In this document: positions 25,304-35,052 of the stretch, one piece after another | How positions within the stretch are numbered: position 1 is the stretch's first letter | Layout: each line of letters opens with the position of its first letter | Assembly: GCF_000855665.1 (NCBI RefSeq) | Contig: NZ_JXSS01000093.1 | Coordinates: 62,001-126,000 of the forward strand | Length of the DNA stretch: 64,000 nt | Direction of reading: 5' to 3' | Source: Lysobacter sp. A03 | GTDB lineage: Bacteria; Pseudomonadota; Gammaproteobacteria; Xanthomonadales; Xanthomonadaceae | The notes under the pieces: model-generated | The model's database searches: none | Told to the model about the DNA's origin: nothing | Seen by the model: the letters and a program-made list of their open reading frames with translations, nothing else | Translations under genes and position numbers: made by a program

Positions 25304-25921
25304 TTGGCCCTCAATACGATCATCACCACGATCGACCTCATCGGAACCTTCGCCTTTGCAATCAGCGGCGCGACGGTCGGTGTCCGCAACCGCCTGGATA
25401 TTTTCGGCGTGCTGGTGCTCTCTTTCGCGGCCGCCACCGCCGGCGGCATCACCCGCGACCTGATGATTGGCGCCACCCCGCCGGTGGCGCTGGCCAACTG
25501 GCACTACCTGGCAGTCAGCTGCCTTGCCGGGATCATCACCTTTTACCGGTACAGCGATATCGAGCGGCTGCGCAACCCGGTGCGGCTGTTCGACGCCGCC
25601 GGTCTGGCGCTGTTTGCGGTGATCGGTTCCTTGAAGGCGCTCGACCACGGGCTCGGTCCGGTTGGCGCAGTGCTGCTGGGAATGCTCAGCGGAATCGGTG
25701 GCGGCATCGTGCGCGACGTGCTGGTGGCGCGCACGCCGGTGGTGTTCCAGTCCGACCTCTATGCGATTGCAGCGATGCTGGGCGCGATCGTGGTGGTGGT
25801 TGGCGTCGCCCTAGAGCTGCCAGCGGTCCCGGTCATGGTCGCCTCCGCGACGGTGTGCTTCGGATTGCGCTACATGGCGATCCGCTATGACTGGCACCTG
25901 CCGGTCGCGCCACCCTCGTGA
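25304..25921 (+). CDS. TRIC-type cation channel family protein (UPF0126)
   Basis: A 205-residue membrane protein with two repeats of three helices plus a final one. It has IDLIGTFAFAISGA and FAAATAGGITRDLMIG in the first repeat, DAAGLALFAVIGSLKAL and MLSGIGGGIVRDVLV in the second. This duplicated GG-x-RD pattern identifies the bacterial TRIC/YicG family; structures of homologues show a trimeric cation channel. The ORF has no suitable ATG. TTG 25304 is chosen because AAGGTG (25290-25295) precedes it and the length fits the family. Confidence 0.82.
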   Translation: MALNTIITTIDLIGTFAFAISGATVGVRNRLDIFGVLVLSFAAATAGGITRDLMIGATPPVALANWHYLAVSCLAGIITFYRYSDIERLRNPVRLFDAAGLALFAVIGSLKALDHGLGPVGAVLLGMLSGIGGGIVRDVLVARTPVVFQSDLYAIAAMLGAIVVVVGVALELPAVPVMVASATVCFGLRYMAIRYDWHLPVAPPS

Positions 25922-25982
25922 CAGTCGCGTGAAAATGGTATGTTTTCCTGCGGCCGAAGTGGCCTTGTTCGAGGATGTGACG

Positions 25983-26585
25983 ATGAATGAATCCACGGAC
26001 ACGCGTGGCTTGGGGTGGGTTCTCGGAGCGGCTTTGCTCACCGTGGCCGGCTCGGGTTGTGCGACGCTCCCCTCGATGGTGGCGTCGGGCTACGCGGACA
26101 ATATGAGTGCTGCAGAGCTGGCGATGCGTGGCGATGACGCGGCAGCGGCGATCCAGGCCTACCACCGCGCTGCGGACGCCGCCCCCGCGCAACCATTGCC
26201 CTGGCTGCATATCGCCGAAATCCAGGCCGGGCTGGGGGACTGGCCGCAGGCCATCGCGGCAGCGCGGGAAGTGCTGGAGCGCAATCCCGAAGATGCGAGC
26301 GCCAGGGACTTCTACCTGCGCGGCAGCATCCAGCTGGCCGACGGCGCGTTGCAGTACCTGCCCGAAGACGAAGCCAGGTCGCGCGAGATTGCCGGTGACC
26401 TGCTTGCCAGCCTGATCCGCGAGCTGGGCGACGAGGCGATACCAGCCGAGGTGCGGGCCCGCCTCGAAGCCGGCGTGAAGGCGCGCCCGCGCCGGTCGAG
26501 TACGCGTCCGGGATCGCCTCGGCCAATGCCCAGGACTCCGGAGAAAACCGCCGCGGATCCGCTTGAGGTATTGGGCGGCGGTTGA
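25983..26585 (+). CDS. TPR-containing lipoprotein
   Basis: A 200-residue protein with signal peptide ending in TVAGSGC (Cys26), then a short helical stretch and one or two tetratricopeptide-like repeats (about 45-115; AAIQAYHRAADAAPAQPLPWLHIAEIQAGLGDWPQAIAAAREVL pattern). The C-terminal 40 residues are Arg/Pro-rich and low in complexity. It is probably an envelope scaffold; no partner is evident. The gene runs in the same direction as the DUF6164 gene, 34 bases before it. Confidence 0.7.
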   Translation: MNESTDTRGLGWVLGAALLTVAGSGCATLPSMVASGYADNMSAAELAMRGDDAAAAIQAYHRAADAAPAQPLPWLHIAEIQAGLGDWPQAIAAAREVLERNPEDASARDFYLRGSIQLADGALQYLPEDEARSREIAGDLLASLIRELGDEAIPAEVRARLEAGVKARPRRSSTRPGSPRPMPRTPEKTAADPLEVLGGG

Positions 26586-26619
26586 GCCGCGACTGCCTGG
26601 CGGACGGTATCATCGGCGG

Positions 26620-26985
26620 ATGTCGAAACTGCTGCTCAATCTGCGCCTGGTCCTTGATGATGAAATCGAGGACGTGCGCGCCATGCTCGATGAGAACCGC
26701 ATCGAGTACTACGAAACCAAACCCAGCCGCTGGGGCATCTCCCATGGCGCGATCTGGTTGTCCAATGACGACGACCTGCCCAAGGCCAAACAGCTCATGG
26801 CGGTTTACCAAACGGGACGCCAGGCGAAGGCACGCGCCGAATACGAGGCCGGTCAGCGTGACGGCACTGGCGAGACTTTCGCCGATGTGTGGCGCCGCGA
26901 ACCGATGAAGGTGGTGCTGGCCGCCGCGGCGGTTATCGTATTGCTGGGCCTGGTTGCTCTGCCGGCGGTTCTGTTGCGGGGGTGA
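26620..26985 (+). CDS. DUF6164-type small membrane protein
   Basis: A 121-residue protein with an N-terminal ferredoxin-like signal-transducing domain (LLLNLRLVLDDEIEDVRAMLDENRIEYYET, similar to DUF2007 folds), a GISHGAIWLSNDDD turn and one C-terminal helix (about 98-118). This fits DUF6164, common in gammaproteobacteria and of unknown role. Its last 53 bases overlap the end of the convergent YczE-type gene, so the two 3' ends form complementary RNA. Confidence 0.75.
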   Translation: MSKLLLNLRLVLDDEIEDVRAMLDENRIEYYETKPSRWGISHGAIWLSNDDDLPKAKQLMAVYQTGRQAKARAEYEAGQRDGTGETFADVWRREPMKVVLAAAAVIVLLGLVALPAVLLRG

Positions 26986-27586
26986 CCCGCGGCACCGGCC
27001 ACGGGCGCTGGAACCACGGCAGCATGAGCTGGATCAGCGGACCGATCAGCAGCATGTAGAGCACCGTGCCGACGCCGAGCGTGCCGCCGAGCAGGTAGCC
27101 GGTGGCCAACACGCTGCCCTCGATCAGCGTCCGTACCATCCGGACTGAACGGCCGGTGCGGCGGACCAGTCCGGTCATCAGGCCGTCGCGCGGCCCGGCG
27201 CCGAAATCCGCTCCCAGGTAGGCCGCAGTGGCGGCGCCGTTGAGCATGATTCCGCCGCCCAGCAGGGCCATGCGCATCACCGGTCCGGCGCCGGCTACCA
27301 GTTGCCCCAACGGTTCCAGCACCGCGTCGAACGTCAGTCCGACCAGGATGGCGTTGCAGATCGTGCCGAAGCCGGGTTTGTGCCGGATCGGGATCCACGC
27401 CAGCAGAACGACAAAACTCACCGCCACCGTCACCCGGCCCATCGGCCATCCACCCTGCAGCGAGAGGCCCTGGTGCAGCACATCCCACGGCATGAGCCCG
27501 TAGTGGGACTGCAGCATCATCGCCATCGACAGCCCATAGGCGGCAAGTGCCACGAACAACTTCAACAGGCGATAAGGCATTGGCAC
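26933..27586 (-). CDS. YczE/YyaS/YitT-family membrane protein
   Basis: A 217-residue protein with about five to six membrane helices. The family phrases are GLSMAMMLQSHYGLMPWDVLHQGLS near the start and the central GAATAAYLGADFGAGPRDGLMTGL with a RxxRTLIEG helix start. The role is unknown; related proteins are predicted inner-membrane transporters. The C-terminal Pro-rich tail is encoded in the overlap with the DUF6164 gene. Confidence 0.85.
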   Translation of the reverse strand: MPMPYRLLKLFVALAAYGLSMAMMLQSHYGLMPWDVLHQGLSLQGGWPMGRVTVAVSFVVLLAWIPIRHKPGFGTICNAILVGLTFDAVLEPLGQLVAGAGPVMRMALLGGGIMLNGAATAAYLGADFGAGPRDGLMTGLVRRTGRSVRMVRTLIEGSVLATGYLLGGTLGVGTVLYMLLIGPLIQLMLPWFQRPWPVPRVTPATEPPAEQPGPAIR

Positions 27587-27700
27587 GACAGCGGGGCGGG
27601 GCAGCCAATTCTAGAGGCTCGCCCCCGCCAATGCCTGCACCGCCGCGCCGGCGCTCAGGGAACGGCTACCATCACCCTCTCCCCCGCAAGAGGTTCCGCC

Positions 27701-28210
27701 ATGTCGATTTCCATGTACGCCGCATCCGTTCCTGTATTCAGGCAGATGCTGGGAAGCCTGGTGGCCATCGTGGACAAGGCCGAGGCCTACGCGTCGGAGC
27801 GCAAGATCGAGCCGGCGGTGCTGCTGCAGTCGCGTCTTTTCCCCGACATGCTGCCGCTGGTCCGCCAGGTCCAGATCGCCTGCGATTTCGCCATCGGCGT
27901 GACCGCCCGCCTGGCCGGGGAGGAAGTCCCCGCCTATGACGATCAGGAACAGGGGTTCGAGCAGTTGCGCGACCGTCTGCAGCGCACGCTCGCGTTTCTC
28001 GACAGCTTTGATGCTGCTCGGTTCGATGGCAGCGAGGCGCGCGAGATCCTGACCCGCCCAGGCACCCCGAAGGAGCGCCGTTTCAACGGCCAGGATTACC
28101 TGCTGACCTACGGCCTGCCACAGTTCTTCTTCCACGTGAGCACGGCCTACGCGCTGCTGCGCCATAACGGCGTGGAGATCGGCAAGCGCGACTACATGGG
28201 CGCCTACTGA
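27701..28210 (+). CDS. DUF1993 family protein
   Basis: A 169-residue soluble helical protein, MSISMYAASVPVFRQML at the start, LLQSRLFPDMLPLVRQVQIA in the first third and the C-terminal QDYLLTYGLPQFFFHVSTAYALLRHNGVEIGKRDY. These are the hallmarks of DUF1993, a DinB-like four-helix family found in bacteria and fungi. No catalytic role is established. AAGAGG precedes the ATG. Monocistronic. Confidence 0.88.
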   Translation: MSISMYAASVPVFRQMLGSLVAIVDKAEAYASERKIEPAVLLQSRLFPDMLPLVRQVQIACDFAIGVTARLAGEEVPAYDDQEQGFEQLRDRLQRTLAFLDSFDAARFDGSEAREILTRPGTPKERRFNGQDYLLTYGLPQFFFHVSTAYALLRHNGVEIGKRDYMGAY

Positions 28211-28240
28211 GCGCCTGCAGCAGCTACCAAAGCGCGGATA

Positions 28241-29386
28241 ATGGCTGCGATGGAGACACCGATCCTTACGCCGATACAGGCGCGTGCGCGTCAGCAGGCG
28301 GGTGCCATCCTGGTGGACACCCGCGAGGCACACGAACGCTCGACAGGCATTGCCGCGTCGGCGCTTGGCGTTGCGGGTCCCGGTCTGGAGGCGGCCCCGG
28401 ACGAGGTGATTCCGCACCCCGATTCGGAAGTCCTGCTGATCTGCGAGGTCGGGGCGCGCTCGCTGGCATCGGCGCGGGCGCTGGCTGCGGCGGGTTACTC
28501 CAATGTCGGTTCCGGGGAAGGCGGCACCAGACGTTGGCGCGCCGAAGGCCTGCCGATGACGGAGCCACAGATCGATCCGGATGAGCGTGACTTCAACGAG
28601 CGCTACTCTCGCCACCTGCTGCTGCCCGAGGTCGGGGCGGATGGTCAAAGGCGCCTGGCCAAAGCGCGCGTTGCGCTGGTGGGGGCAGGCGGTCTGGGCT
28701 CCCCATCGGCGTATTACCTCGCCGCGGCGGGTATCGGTCAGCTGGATATTGCCGATGACGACGTCGTCGACCGCAGCAACCTGCAGCGCCAGATCCTGCA
28801 CACCGAGGCCCGCATCGGAATGGCCAAGGTCGAATCGGCTGCCATCGCCTTGTCGGCATTGAACCCTCGGATGCGGATCCATCCGATGGCTGCGCGGGTG
28901 ACCGGCGACAATGTGGAGGCGCTGATCGGCGAGGCCGACGTCGTTGTTGATGGCGGCGACAATTTCGCCGTGCGCTACCTGCTCAACGATGCGTGCGTGA
29001 AACTCGGCAAGCCGCTTGTTTATGGCGCGGTGCATCGATTCACCGGCCAGGTCAGCGTGTTCGATGCCGGTCGCCACCGCGGCCGTTATCCCTGTTACCG
29101 CTGCCTGTTCCCCGAGCCGCCGGCACCCGAGGATGCGCCCAACTGTAGCGAGGCCGGCGTGCTGGGCGTGCTGCCGGGGGTGATCGGCATGCTCCAGGCC
29201 ACCGAGGTAATCAAGCTGATCCTCGGCATTGGCGAGTCGCTGCGCGGCCGGCTGCTCAATTTCGATGCCATGGACATGCGCTTCCGCGAGACGCTCCTCT
29301 CGCCTGATCCAGCGTGCCCGGTGTGTTCGCCCGGCACGCCCTTTCCCGGCTACATCGACTACGCGGCCTTCTGCTCGGGCAACTGA
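28241..29386 (+). CDS. moeB: MoeB-type adenylyltransferase with N-terminal rhodanese domain
   Basis: A 381-residue fusion. An N-terminal rhodanese-like domain (about 10-105) has the active-site Cys in LLICEVGARS. It is followed by an E1-like ThiF/MoeB domain with the ATP loop GAGGLGSPSAYYLAAAGIG, NLQRQIL, the CYRC and CPVC zinc pairs and the closing FDAMDMRFR. It adenylates the C-terminal Gly of MoaD or ThiS and may also supply persulfide sulfur. In eukaryotic MOCS3 the rhodanese is C-terminal; here it is N-terminal. GATAAT (28237-28242) overlaps the first ATG, so the second ATG (28250) may be the true start. Confidence 0.88.
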   Translation: MAAMETPILTPIQARARQQAGAILVDTREAHERSTGIAASALGVAGPGLEAAPDEVIPHPDSEVLLICEVGARSLASARALAAAGYSNVGSGEGGTRRWRAEGLPMTEPQIDPDERDFNERYSRHLLLPEVGADGQRRLAKARVALVGAGGLGSPSAYYLAAAGIGQLDIADDDVVDRSNLQRQILHTEARIGMAKVESAAIALSALNPRMRIHPMAARVTGDNVEALIGEADVVVDGGDNFAVRYLLNDACVKLGKPLVYGAVHRFTGQVSVFDAGRHRGRYPCYRCLFPEPPAPEDAPNCSEAGVLGVLPGVIGMLQATEVIKLILGIGESLRGRLLNFDAMDMRFRETLLSPDPACPVCSPGTPFPGYIDYAAFCSGN

Positions 29387-29453
29387 CCGTCCCGGGAATC
29401 GTCTGGCGCAAGATCGGCGATAATGCCCGGCCACGTCACTCCAGGTCCTGCTT

Positions 29454-30335
29454 TTGAATACTGACGCCAGTCCGCCCACCGCCCGCATCCTGGATGGCAA
29501 GCGCATTGCCGAGGACCTGCTGGACAACCTGAAGGCGCGTGTAGACGTGCGTCTGGCCGCAGGCAAGTCCGCGCCGGGCCTGGCTGTCGTGCTGGTCGGC
29601 GGTGACCCGGCGTCGGCCGTGTACGTGCGCAACAAGCGCCGCGCGGCCCGCAAGGTCGGAATCCGCGCGGTCGATTTCGATCTGCCGTCCGGCACCAGCG
29701 ATGAGGAACTGCTCGAACTGATCGACCGTCTCAACGCGGATCCCAACATCCACGGCATCCTGGTCCAGCTGCCGCTGCCCGATCGGCGTGATCCCAGCGC
29801 CCTGATCCACCGCATCTCGCCGGACAAGGACGTGGACGGCTTCCATCCGGAGAACGTCGGCCATCTCGCCCTGCGCCAGTTCGGCCTGCGTCCGTGCACG
29901 CCACGCGGCATCACCACCTTGCTGGCCTATACCGACCGGCCGGTGCGCGGCGCCAGTGCGACGATCGTCGGCGTCTCCAACCACGTCGGGCGGCCGATGG
30001 CGCTGGAATTGCTCATCGCCGGCTGCACCACCACCTGTTGCCACAAGTTCACCCCGCAGGACGTGCTGGAAGCGTCCGTCCGCAGCGCCGACATCCTGGT
30101 GGTCGCGGTAGGCCGTCCGCAGTTGATCCCGGGCGAATGGGTCAAGCCCGGCGCAGTGGTGATCGATGTCGGCATCAACCGCCTCGATGACGGGCGCCTG
30201 GTGGGCGATGTCGGCTTCGAGGCAGCCGCGCAACGCGCCAGCTGGATCACCCCGGTTCCAGGCGGCGTTGGCCCGATGACGGTGGCGACCCTGATGCAGA
30301 ACACGCTGGAAGCCGCCGAAGCTGCCGACGCCTGA
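29454..30335 (+). CDS. folD: bifunctional methylene-THF dehydrogenase/cyclohydrolase FolD
   Basis: Interconverts 5,10-methylene-, methenyl- and 10-formyl-tetrahydrofolate with NADP, supplying one-carbon units for purines. The 293 residues include [22 protein letters not shown] with the catalytic Tyr/Lys pair, the GILVQLPLP signature, [10 protein letters not shown], and the dinucleotide loop [16 protein letters not shown]. The end [17 protein letters not shown] is canonical. The only start is TTG 29454, with a weak ribosome site; GATAAT at 29419-29424 is a likely -10. It precedes guaB, another purine gene. Confidence 0.95.
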   Translation: MNTDASPPTARILDGKRIAEDLLDNLKARVDVRLAAGKSAPGLAVVLVGGDPASAVYVRNKRRAARKVGIRAVDFDLPSGTSDEELLELIDRLNADPNIHGILVQLPLPDRRDPSALIHRISPDKDVDGFHPENVGHLALRQFGLRPCTPRGITTLLAYTDRPVRGASATIVGVSNHVGRPMALELLIAGCTTTCCHKFTPQDVLEASVRSADILVVAVGRPQLIPGEWVKPGAVVIDVGINRLDDGRLVGDVGFEAAAQRASWITPVPGGVGPMTVATLMQNTLEAAEAADA

Positions 30336-30361
30336 GCGCCATCGAAGCGGCGCGAAAGCGG

Positions 30362-30367
30362 TACAAT
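30362..30367 (+). promoter_or_regulatory. -10-like element of guaB
   Basis: TACAAT at 30362-30367, one mismatch from TATAAT, 29 bases before the guaB start codon. No convincing -35 was found at 17 bases. Confidence 0.35.
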
Positions 30368-30396
30368 GGCGCGCTTCACCTATTCCGGTTCCGACC

Positions 30397-31854
30397 ATGC
30401 TGCGCATCCAGGCTGAAGCTCTCACCTACGACGACGTTTCGCTGATTCCGGCCCACTCGACGGTCCTGCCCAAGGACGTCAACCTCGCTGCCCGATTGAC
30501 CCGCGACCTTGGGCTGCGCCTGCCGATCCTCTCGGCCGCGATGGACACCGTCAGCGAGGCCCGCCTTGCCGTCGCCCTGGCCCAGCTGGGTGGCATGAGC
30601 ATCATCCACAAGAGCATGACAGTGGCCCAGCAGGCCGCCCATGTGGCCCAGGTCAAGGGGTTCGAGGCCGGCGTTATCAGGGCCCCGTTCACGGTCAGCC
30701 CGGAGACCTCGATCGCCGACGTGCTCAAACTGACGCGCGAGCGCAACATCTCCGGCGTGCCGGTGGTCGACGACGGCCAGCTCGTTGGCATCGTCACCAG
30801 CCGAGATATGCGGTTCGAGACCAAGCTCGACGATCCGGTGCGCCACATCATGACGCGCAAGGATCGCCTGATCACGGTCAAGGAAGGCGCCAGCGACGAG
30901 GAAGTCGTCGGCCTGCTGCACAAGCACCGGATCGAGAAGGTCCTGGTTGTCAACGACGCGTTCGAGCTGAAAGGCCTGATCACCGTCAAGGACATCCAGA
31001 AGAAGACCGACAACCCCAACGCCGCCTATGACAGCAGCGAACGCCTGCTGGTCGGGGCGGCGGTAGGCGTGGGCGGTGATACCGACGCGCGCGTGGAAGC
31101 GCTGGTCGCCGCCGGGGTCGACGTCGTGGTGGTGGATACCGCCCACGGCCATTCGCAGGGTGTGCTGGATCGGGTGAAGTGGGTCAAGAAGCACTTCCCG
31201 CAGTTGCAGGTGATCGGCGGCAACATCGTCACCGGCGACGCCGCGCTGGCCCTGATGGATCACGGCGCGGACGCGGTGAAGGTCGGCGTGGGTCCGGGCT
31301 CTATCTGCACCACGCGTATCGTCGCCGGCGTCGGCGTGCCGCAGATCTCGGCCATCGACATGGTCGCTGAGGCCTTGCAGGACCGCATTCCGCTGATTGC
31401 CGACGGCGGCATCCGCTACTCCGGGGATATCGGCAAGGCACTGGCCGCCGGCGCATCGACGGTGATGATCGGCAGCCTGTTCGCCGGCACCGATGAGTCC
31501 CCGGGCGACAGCGAGTTGTTCCAGGGCCGCCATTACAAGAGCTACCGCGGCATGGGCAGCCTGGCGGCGATGGAAACCGGCTCCAAGGACCGCTATTTCC
31601 AGGACTCCTCCGACGCCGACAAGCTGGTGCCTGAGGGCATCGAAGGCCGCGTGCCCTACCGCGGTCCCCTGCGCAACATCGTCCACCAGCTGGTGGGCGG
31701 CCTGCGCGCGACCATGGGCTACGTTGGCTGCGCGACCATCGAGGAGATGCGCACCAAGCCGGAGTTTGTCAGCGTCAGTTCCGCCGGCTCGCGCGAGAGC
31801 CACGTCCATGACGTGCAGATCACCAAAGAGCCGCCGAATTACCGGGTGGGCTGA
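30397..31854 (+). CDS. guaB: inosine-5'-monophosphate dehydrogenase
   Basis: Oxidises IMP to XMP with NAD, the committed step to guanine nucleotides. The 485 residues include the N-terminal strand YDDVSLIPA, two CBS domains (about 95-205; [22 protein letters not shown] and [20 protein letters not shown]), the catalytic loop GPGSICTTR with its nucleophilic Cys, [10 protein letters not shown] and the flap YRGMGS. It lies five bases upstream of guaA, which performs the next step, so the two are an operon. Confidence 0.98.
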   Translation: MLRIQAEALTYDDVSLIPAHSTVLPKDVNLAARLTRDLGLRLPILSAAMDTVSEARLAVALAQLGGMSIIHKSMTVAQQAAHVAQVKGFEAGVIRAPFTVSPETSIADVLKLTRERNISGVPVVDDGQLVGIVTSRDMRFETKLDDPVRHIMTRKDRLITVKEGASDEEVVGLLHKHRIEKVLVVNDAFELKGLITVKDIQKKTDNPNAAYDSSERLLVGAAVGVGGDTDARVEALVAAGVDVVVVDTAHGHSQGVLDRVKWVKKHFPQLQVIGGNIVTGDAALALMDHGADAVKVGVGPGSICTTRIVAGVGVPQISAIDMVAEALQDRIPLIADGGIRYSGDIGKALAAGASTVMIGSLFAGTDESPGDSELFQGRHYKSYRGMGSLAAMETGSKDRYFQDSSDADKLVPEGIEGRVPYRGPLRNIVHQLVGGLRATMGYVGCATIEEMRTKPEFVSVSSAGSRESHVHDVQITKEPPNYRVG

Positions 31855-31859
31855 AAAAA

Positions 31860-33428
31860 ATGACCGACATCCATAGAGACAAGATCCTGATCCTCGACTT
31901 CGGGGCGCAGTACACCCAGCTGATCGCGCGCCGCATCCGCGAGCTCGGCGTGTACTGTGAAATCTGGGCCTGGGACCACGACCCGGCCGAGATCGAGGGC
32001 TTCGGTGCCAAGGGCATCATCCTGTCGGGCGGTCCGGAGTCCACCACGCTCGATGGCTCCCCGCAGGCGCCGCAGGAAGTCTTCGATTCCGGCCTGCCGT
32101 TGCTCGGCATCTGCTACGGCATGCAGACCATGGCCAAGCAGCTGGGAGGCAAAACCGAGGCCGCCGACCAGCGCGAGTACGGCCATGCCGAGGTCGCGCT
32201 GGTGGCGCAGGACCGGCTGCTGGACGGACTGAAGGACCATCCCGGCTCGCCGCCGCGGCTGGACGTGTGGATGAGCCACGGCGACCACGTCTCCAAGGCG
32301 CCCGACAGCTTTGTGGTTACCGCCCGCACCGATCGCGTGCCGGTGGCGGCGATGGCCAACGACGAACGCCGCTGGTACGGCGTCCAGTTCCATCCGGAGG
32401 TCACCCACACCAAGCAGGGCGGGGCGCTGCTGGAGCGCTTCGTCACCGACATCTGCGAGTGCCAGACCCTGTGGACGCCGCAGCAGATTATCGAGGACCA
32501 GGTCTCGAGGGTCCGCGAGCAGGTCGGCGCGGATGAAGTCATCCTGGGCCTGTCCGGCGGCGTGGACTCGTCGGTGGTCGCGGCGCTGTTGCACAAGGCG
32601 ATCGGCGACCAGCTGACCTGCGTGTTTGTCGATACGGGGCTGCTGCGCTGGCAGGAAGGCGACCAGGTGATGGCGACTTTTGCCGAGCACCTGGGCGTCA
32701 AGGTCATCCGCGTCGATGCGGCCGATCGCTACTTCACCGCGCTCGAAGGCGTCACCGATCCGGAGGCCAAGCGCAAGATCATCGGCAACCTGTTCGTCGA
32801 GATCTTCGATGAGCAGTCCAGCAAGCTGGCCAATGCCAAATGGCTTGCCCAGGGCACGATCTACCCAGACGTGATCGAGTCGGCCGGCGGCAAGAACGGC
32901 AAGGCGCATATGATCAAGAGCCACCACAACGTGGGCGGCCTGCCCGAGCACATGAAACTTGGCCTGGTCGAGCCGCTGCGGGAGTTGTTCAAGGACGAAG
33001 TCCGCCGCATGGGTGTCGAGCTCGGTCTTCCGGCCTCCATGGTGTACCGCCATCCGTTCCCCGGCCCCGGCCTGGGTGTGCGGATTCTGGGCGAGGTCAA
33101 GCGCGAGTACGCGGAACTCCTCGCGCGCGCCGACCACATCTTCATCGACGAACTGCGCAAGGCCGACCTCTACGACAGGACCAGCCAGGCGTTCGCGGTG
33201 TTCCTGCCGGTCAAGTCGGTTGGCGTGGTGGGTGATGCGCGGGCCTATGAATGGGTCATCGCACTGCGCGCGGTGGAGACGATCGACTTCATGACCGCCC
33301 ACTGGGCGCATCTCCCATATGAGTTCCTTGGGCGTGTTTCCAACAGGATAATCAATGAGTTGCGAGGCGTTTCTCGCGTTGTTTATGACATCAGTGGAAA
33401 GCCGCCCGCGACCATCGAGTGGGAATGA
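31860..33428 (+). CDS. guaA: GMP synthase (glutamine-hydrolysing)
   Basis: Converts XMP to GMP using ATP and glutamine. The 522 residues comprise a class I amidotransferase domain (nucleophile Cys in LLGICYGMQ, His/Glu in FHPEV), the ATP pyrophosphatase domain with the P-loop [15 protein letters not shown], and the dimerisation domain ending TIEWE. No clear Shine-Dalgarno precedes it, only an A-run after the guaB stop, suggesting translation coupled to guaB. Its TGA overlaps the ATG of tadA. Confidence 0.98.
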   Translation: MTDIHRDKILILDFGAQYTQLIARRIRELGVYCEIWAWDHDPAEIEGFGAKGIILSGGPESTTLDGSPQAPQEVFDSGLPLLGICYGMQTMAKQLGGKTEAADQREYGHAEVALVAQDRLLDGLKDHPGSPPRLDVWMSHGDHVSKAPDSFVVTARTDRVPVAAMANDERRWYGVQFHPEVTHTKQGGALLERFVTDICECQTLWTPQQIIEDQVSRVREQVGADEVILGLSGGVDSSVVAALLHKAIGDQLTCVFVDTGLLRWQEGDQVMATFAEHLGVKVIRVDAADRYFTALEGVTDPEAKRKIIGNLFVEIFDEQSSKLANAKWLAQGTIYPDVIESAGGKNGKAHMIKSHHNVGGLPEHMKLGLVEPLRELFKDEVRRMGVELGLPASMVYRHPFPGPGLGVRILGEVKREYAELLARADHIFIDELRKADLYDRTSQAFAVFLPVKSVGVVGDARAYEWVIALRAVETIDFMTAHWAHLPYEFLGRVSNRIINELRGVSRVVYDISGKPPATIEWE

Positions 33429-33892
33429 GCGACGACCAGCGCTGGATGCGGCACGCACTGGCGCTGGCGGACCGCGCCGAACGCGAGGATGACGAGATCC
33501 CCGTGGGCGCGGTGGTCGTTGCCGCCGACGGCTCGCTTCTCGGCGAAGGCTGGAACCGCAACATCACCGAGCACGATCCAACCGCACACGCGGAGATCGT
33601 GGCGATGCGCCAGGCCGGCTTCCGCTTGACCAACCATCGACTGCTGGGATGCACCGTGTACGTCACCCTGGAGCCGTGCGCGATGTGCGCGATGGCCATG
33701 GTGCATGCGCGCGTGGCGCGTGTCGTCTACGGCGCCGCCGATCCCAAGACGGGTGCCGCCGGCGGTGTGTTCAATCTGCTGAACGACCCGCGCCACAACC
33801 ATCGGGTAGAGGTGGAAGGCGGCTTGCTGGGTGAAGAGGCGGGCGCGCGACTCACCGCCTACTTCCGCCGCAAACGTATGAAGTCGTCGTAA
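33425..33892 (+). CDS. tadA: tRNA-specific adenosine deaminase TadA
   Basis: Deaminates A34 of tRNA-Arg(ACG) to inosine. The 155 residues carry the zinc/catalytic motif HAE (H55, E57), PCAMC (C85, C88), and the family [15 protein letters not shown] before the C-terminal basic helix. It starts inside the guaA stop (ATGA), so the third place in the guaB-guaA-tadA unit is translationally coupled. An in-frame GTG at 33419 would add two residues. Confidence 0.95.
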   Translation: MSDDQRWMRHALALADRAEREDDEIPVGAVVVAADGSLLGEGWNRNITEHDPTAHAEIVAMRQAGFRLTNHRLLGCTVYVTLEPCAMCAMAMVHARVARVVYGAADPKTGAAGGVFNLLNDPRHNHRVEVEGGLLGEEAGARLTAYFRRKRMKSS

Positions 33893-33910
33893 GGCGAGAC
33901 TGCGCCTGAC

Positions 33911-34396
33911 TCAGAACGGCTGCGGGATGGTCGAATCCTTGTCCAGTTCCGCGCGCAGCTCGCGCTCGAGCACCCGCAGGCTGATCCGCGCCTCCTGGCC
34001 CAGGCACAGCGAGGCGGCCAGCATCAGCAGCACGCCGAGCACCGCCAACAGCGTCGGCAGGTAGCCCAGCTGATACTGGAAGAACGCGTCGGCGGCGATC
34101 CCGATACTGGTGCCGACGAAGGCACTGAGCGCCGCGTAGAGGATTCGCAATGCGCCCAGGACCAGGTACGAGCGCCGCCTGTGGTATCCGATCCTGATCT
34201 CCAGTTCGGTGCGCATCGGGCCCGGGACGGTTTCGCGCAGGTGCTCGATTTCCTTGCGCATGCGGTCGACCACGCGCGCCAGGCGGTTGTTGGAGGAGAT
34301 CAACAGCGAGCCGGTTGCGGTCAGGAAAAAAGCGGGGGTGATCATCGCCGAAATCACCGCATAGTGGTTGGGATCGGCGAAGGGCGTGGCGGTCAT
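33911..34396 (-). CDS. DUF2721 membrane protein
   Basis: A 161-residue protein with an N-terminal helix ([21 protein letters not shown]), the highly conserved [12 protein letters not shown] loop, then two further helices (about 78-130) and a polar C-terminus. This is the DUF2721 pattern. The role is unknown. It is divergent from orn and convergent with tadA. Confidence 0.85.
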   Translation of the reverse strand: MTATPFADPNHYAVISAMITPAFFLTATGSLLISSNNRLARVVDRMRKEIEHLRETVPGPMRTELEIRIGYHRRRSYLVLGALRILYAALSAFVGTSIGIAADAFFQYQLGYLPTLLAVLGVLLMLAASLCLGQEARISLRVLERELRAELDKDSTIPQPF

Positions 34397-34455
34397 GCAG
34401 GCTTCCGTGGCGGGCTGACGGTATGATGCCTGCCCCTTCCAAGCGACGCGAGCCC

Positions 34456-35052
34456 ATGATGGCCAACGGCCCTGTCAACGCCGACAACCTGGTCTGGATC
34501 GACCTGGAAATGACCGGTCTGGACACCGACAACGACTCGATCCTCGAGATCGCCACCGTTGTCACCGACAAGCAGCTGAATGTGCTTGCCGAAGGCCCGG
34601 AGCTGGCCATCGCCCACCCGTTGGCGACCCTGGAGGCCATGGACGACTGGAACCGCAACCAGCACGGCGGCTCGGGATTGTGGGCGCGCGTGCTGGAGCA
34701 GGGCGTCTCGCTGGAGGAAGCCGAGCAGCGGACCCTCGCATTTCTTGCCCATTGGGTGCCGGCGAACGCGTCGCCCATGTGCGGCAACTCGATCTGTCAG
34801 GACCGCCGCTTCCTGCATCGCGAGATGCCGAAGCTGCAACGCTACTTCCACTACCGCAACCTGGATGTCAGCACGGTCAAGGAGCTGGCGAATCGCTGGG
34901 CACCTTCGATCAGCGCCGGCCTGCACAAGCAGGCCAGCCACACCGCCTTGAGCGACGTGCACGACTCGATCAATGAGCTGCGGTACTACCGTCGGTTCAT
35001 GGGGTTGCTGGGCGGCTCGGAGTCGGCGGATCGTCTTCGCGCTGAAAGCTGA
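34456..35052 (+). CDS. orn: oligoribonuclease
   Basis: A 3'-5' exoribonuclease that degrades RNA dinucleotides, including pGpG from c-di-GMP turnover. The DEDDh residues are seen in [12 protein letters not shown] (D, E), the [12 protein letters not shown] region (D) and [15 protein letters not shown] (H, D). At 198 residues it is slightly longer than E. coli Orn through a polar C-terminal tail. Two adjacent ATG codons (34456, 34459) are possible starts; TATGAT just upstream may be the -10. The last 56 bases overlap the convergent mscS gene. Confidence 0.97.
   Translation: MMANGPVNADNLVWIDLEMTGLDTDNDSILEIATVVTDKQLNVLAEGPELAIAHPLATLEAMDDWNRNQHGGSGLWARVLEQGVSLEEAEQRTLAFLAHWVPANASPMCGNSICQDRRFLHREMPKLQRYFHYRNLDVSTVKELANRWAPSISAGLHKQASHTALSDVHDSINELRYYRRFMGLLGGSESADRLRAES

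Noticed and set aside
27611-29917. Very long minus-strand open frame opposite the DUF1993, moeB and folD genes
   Set aside because: It runs antisense to three well-supported genes, is rich in Arg/Gly/His/Ala as expected from a GC-rich shadow frame, and shows no domain.
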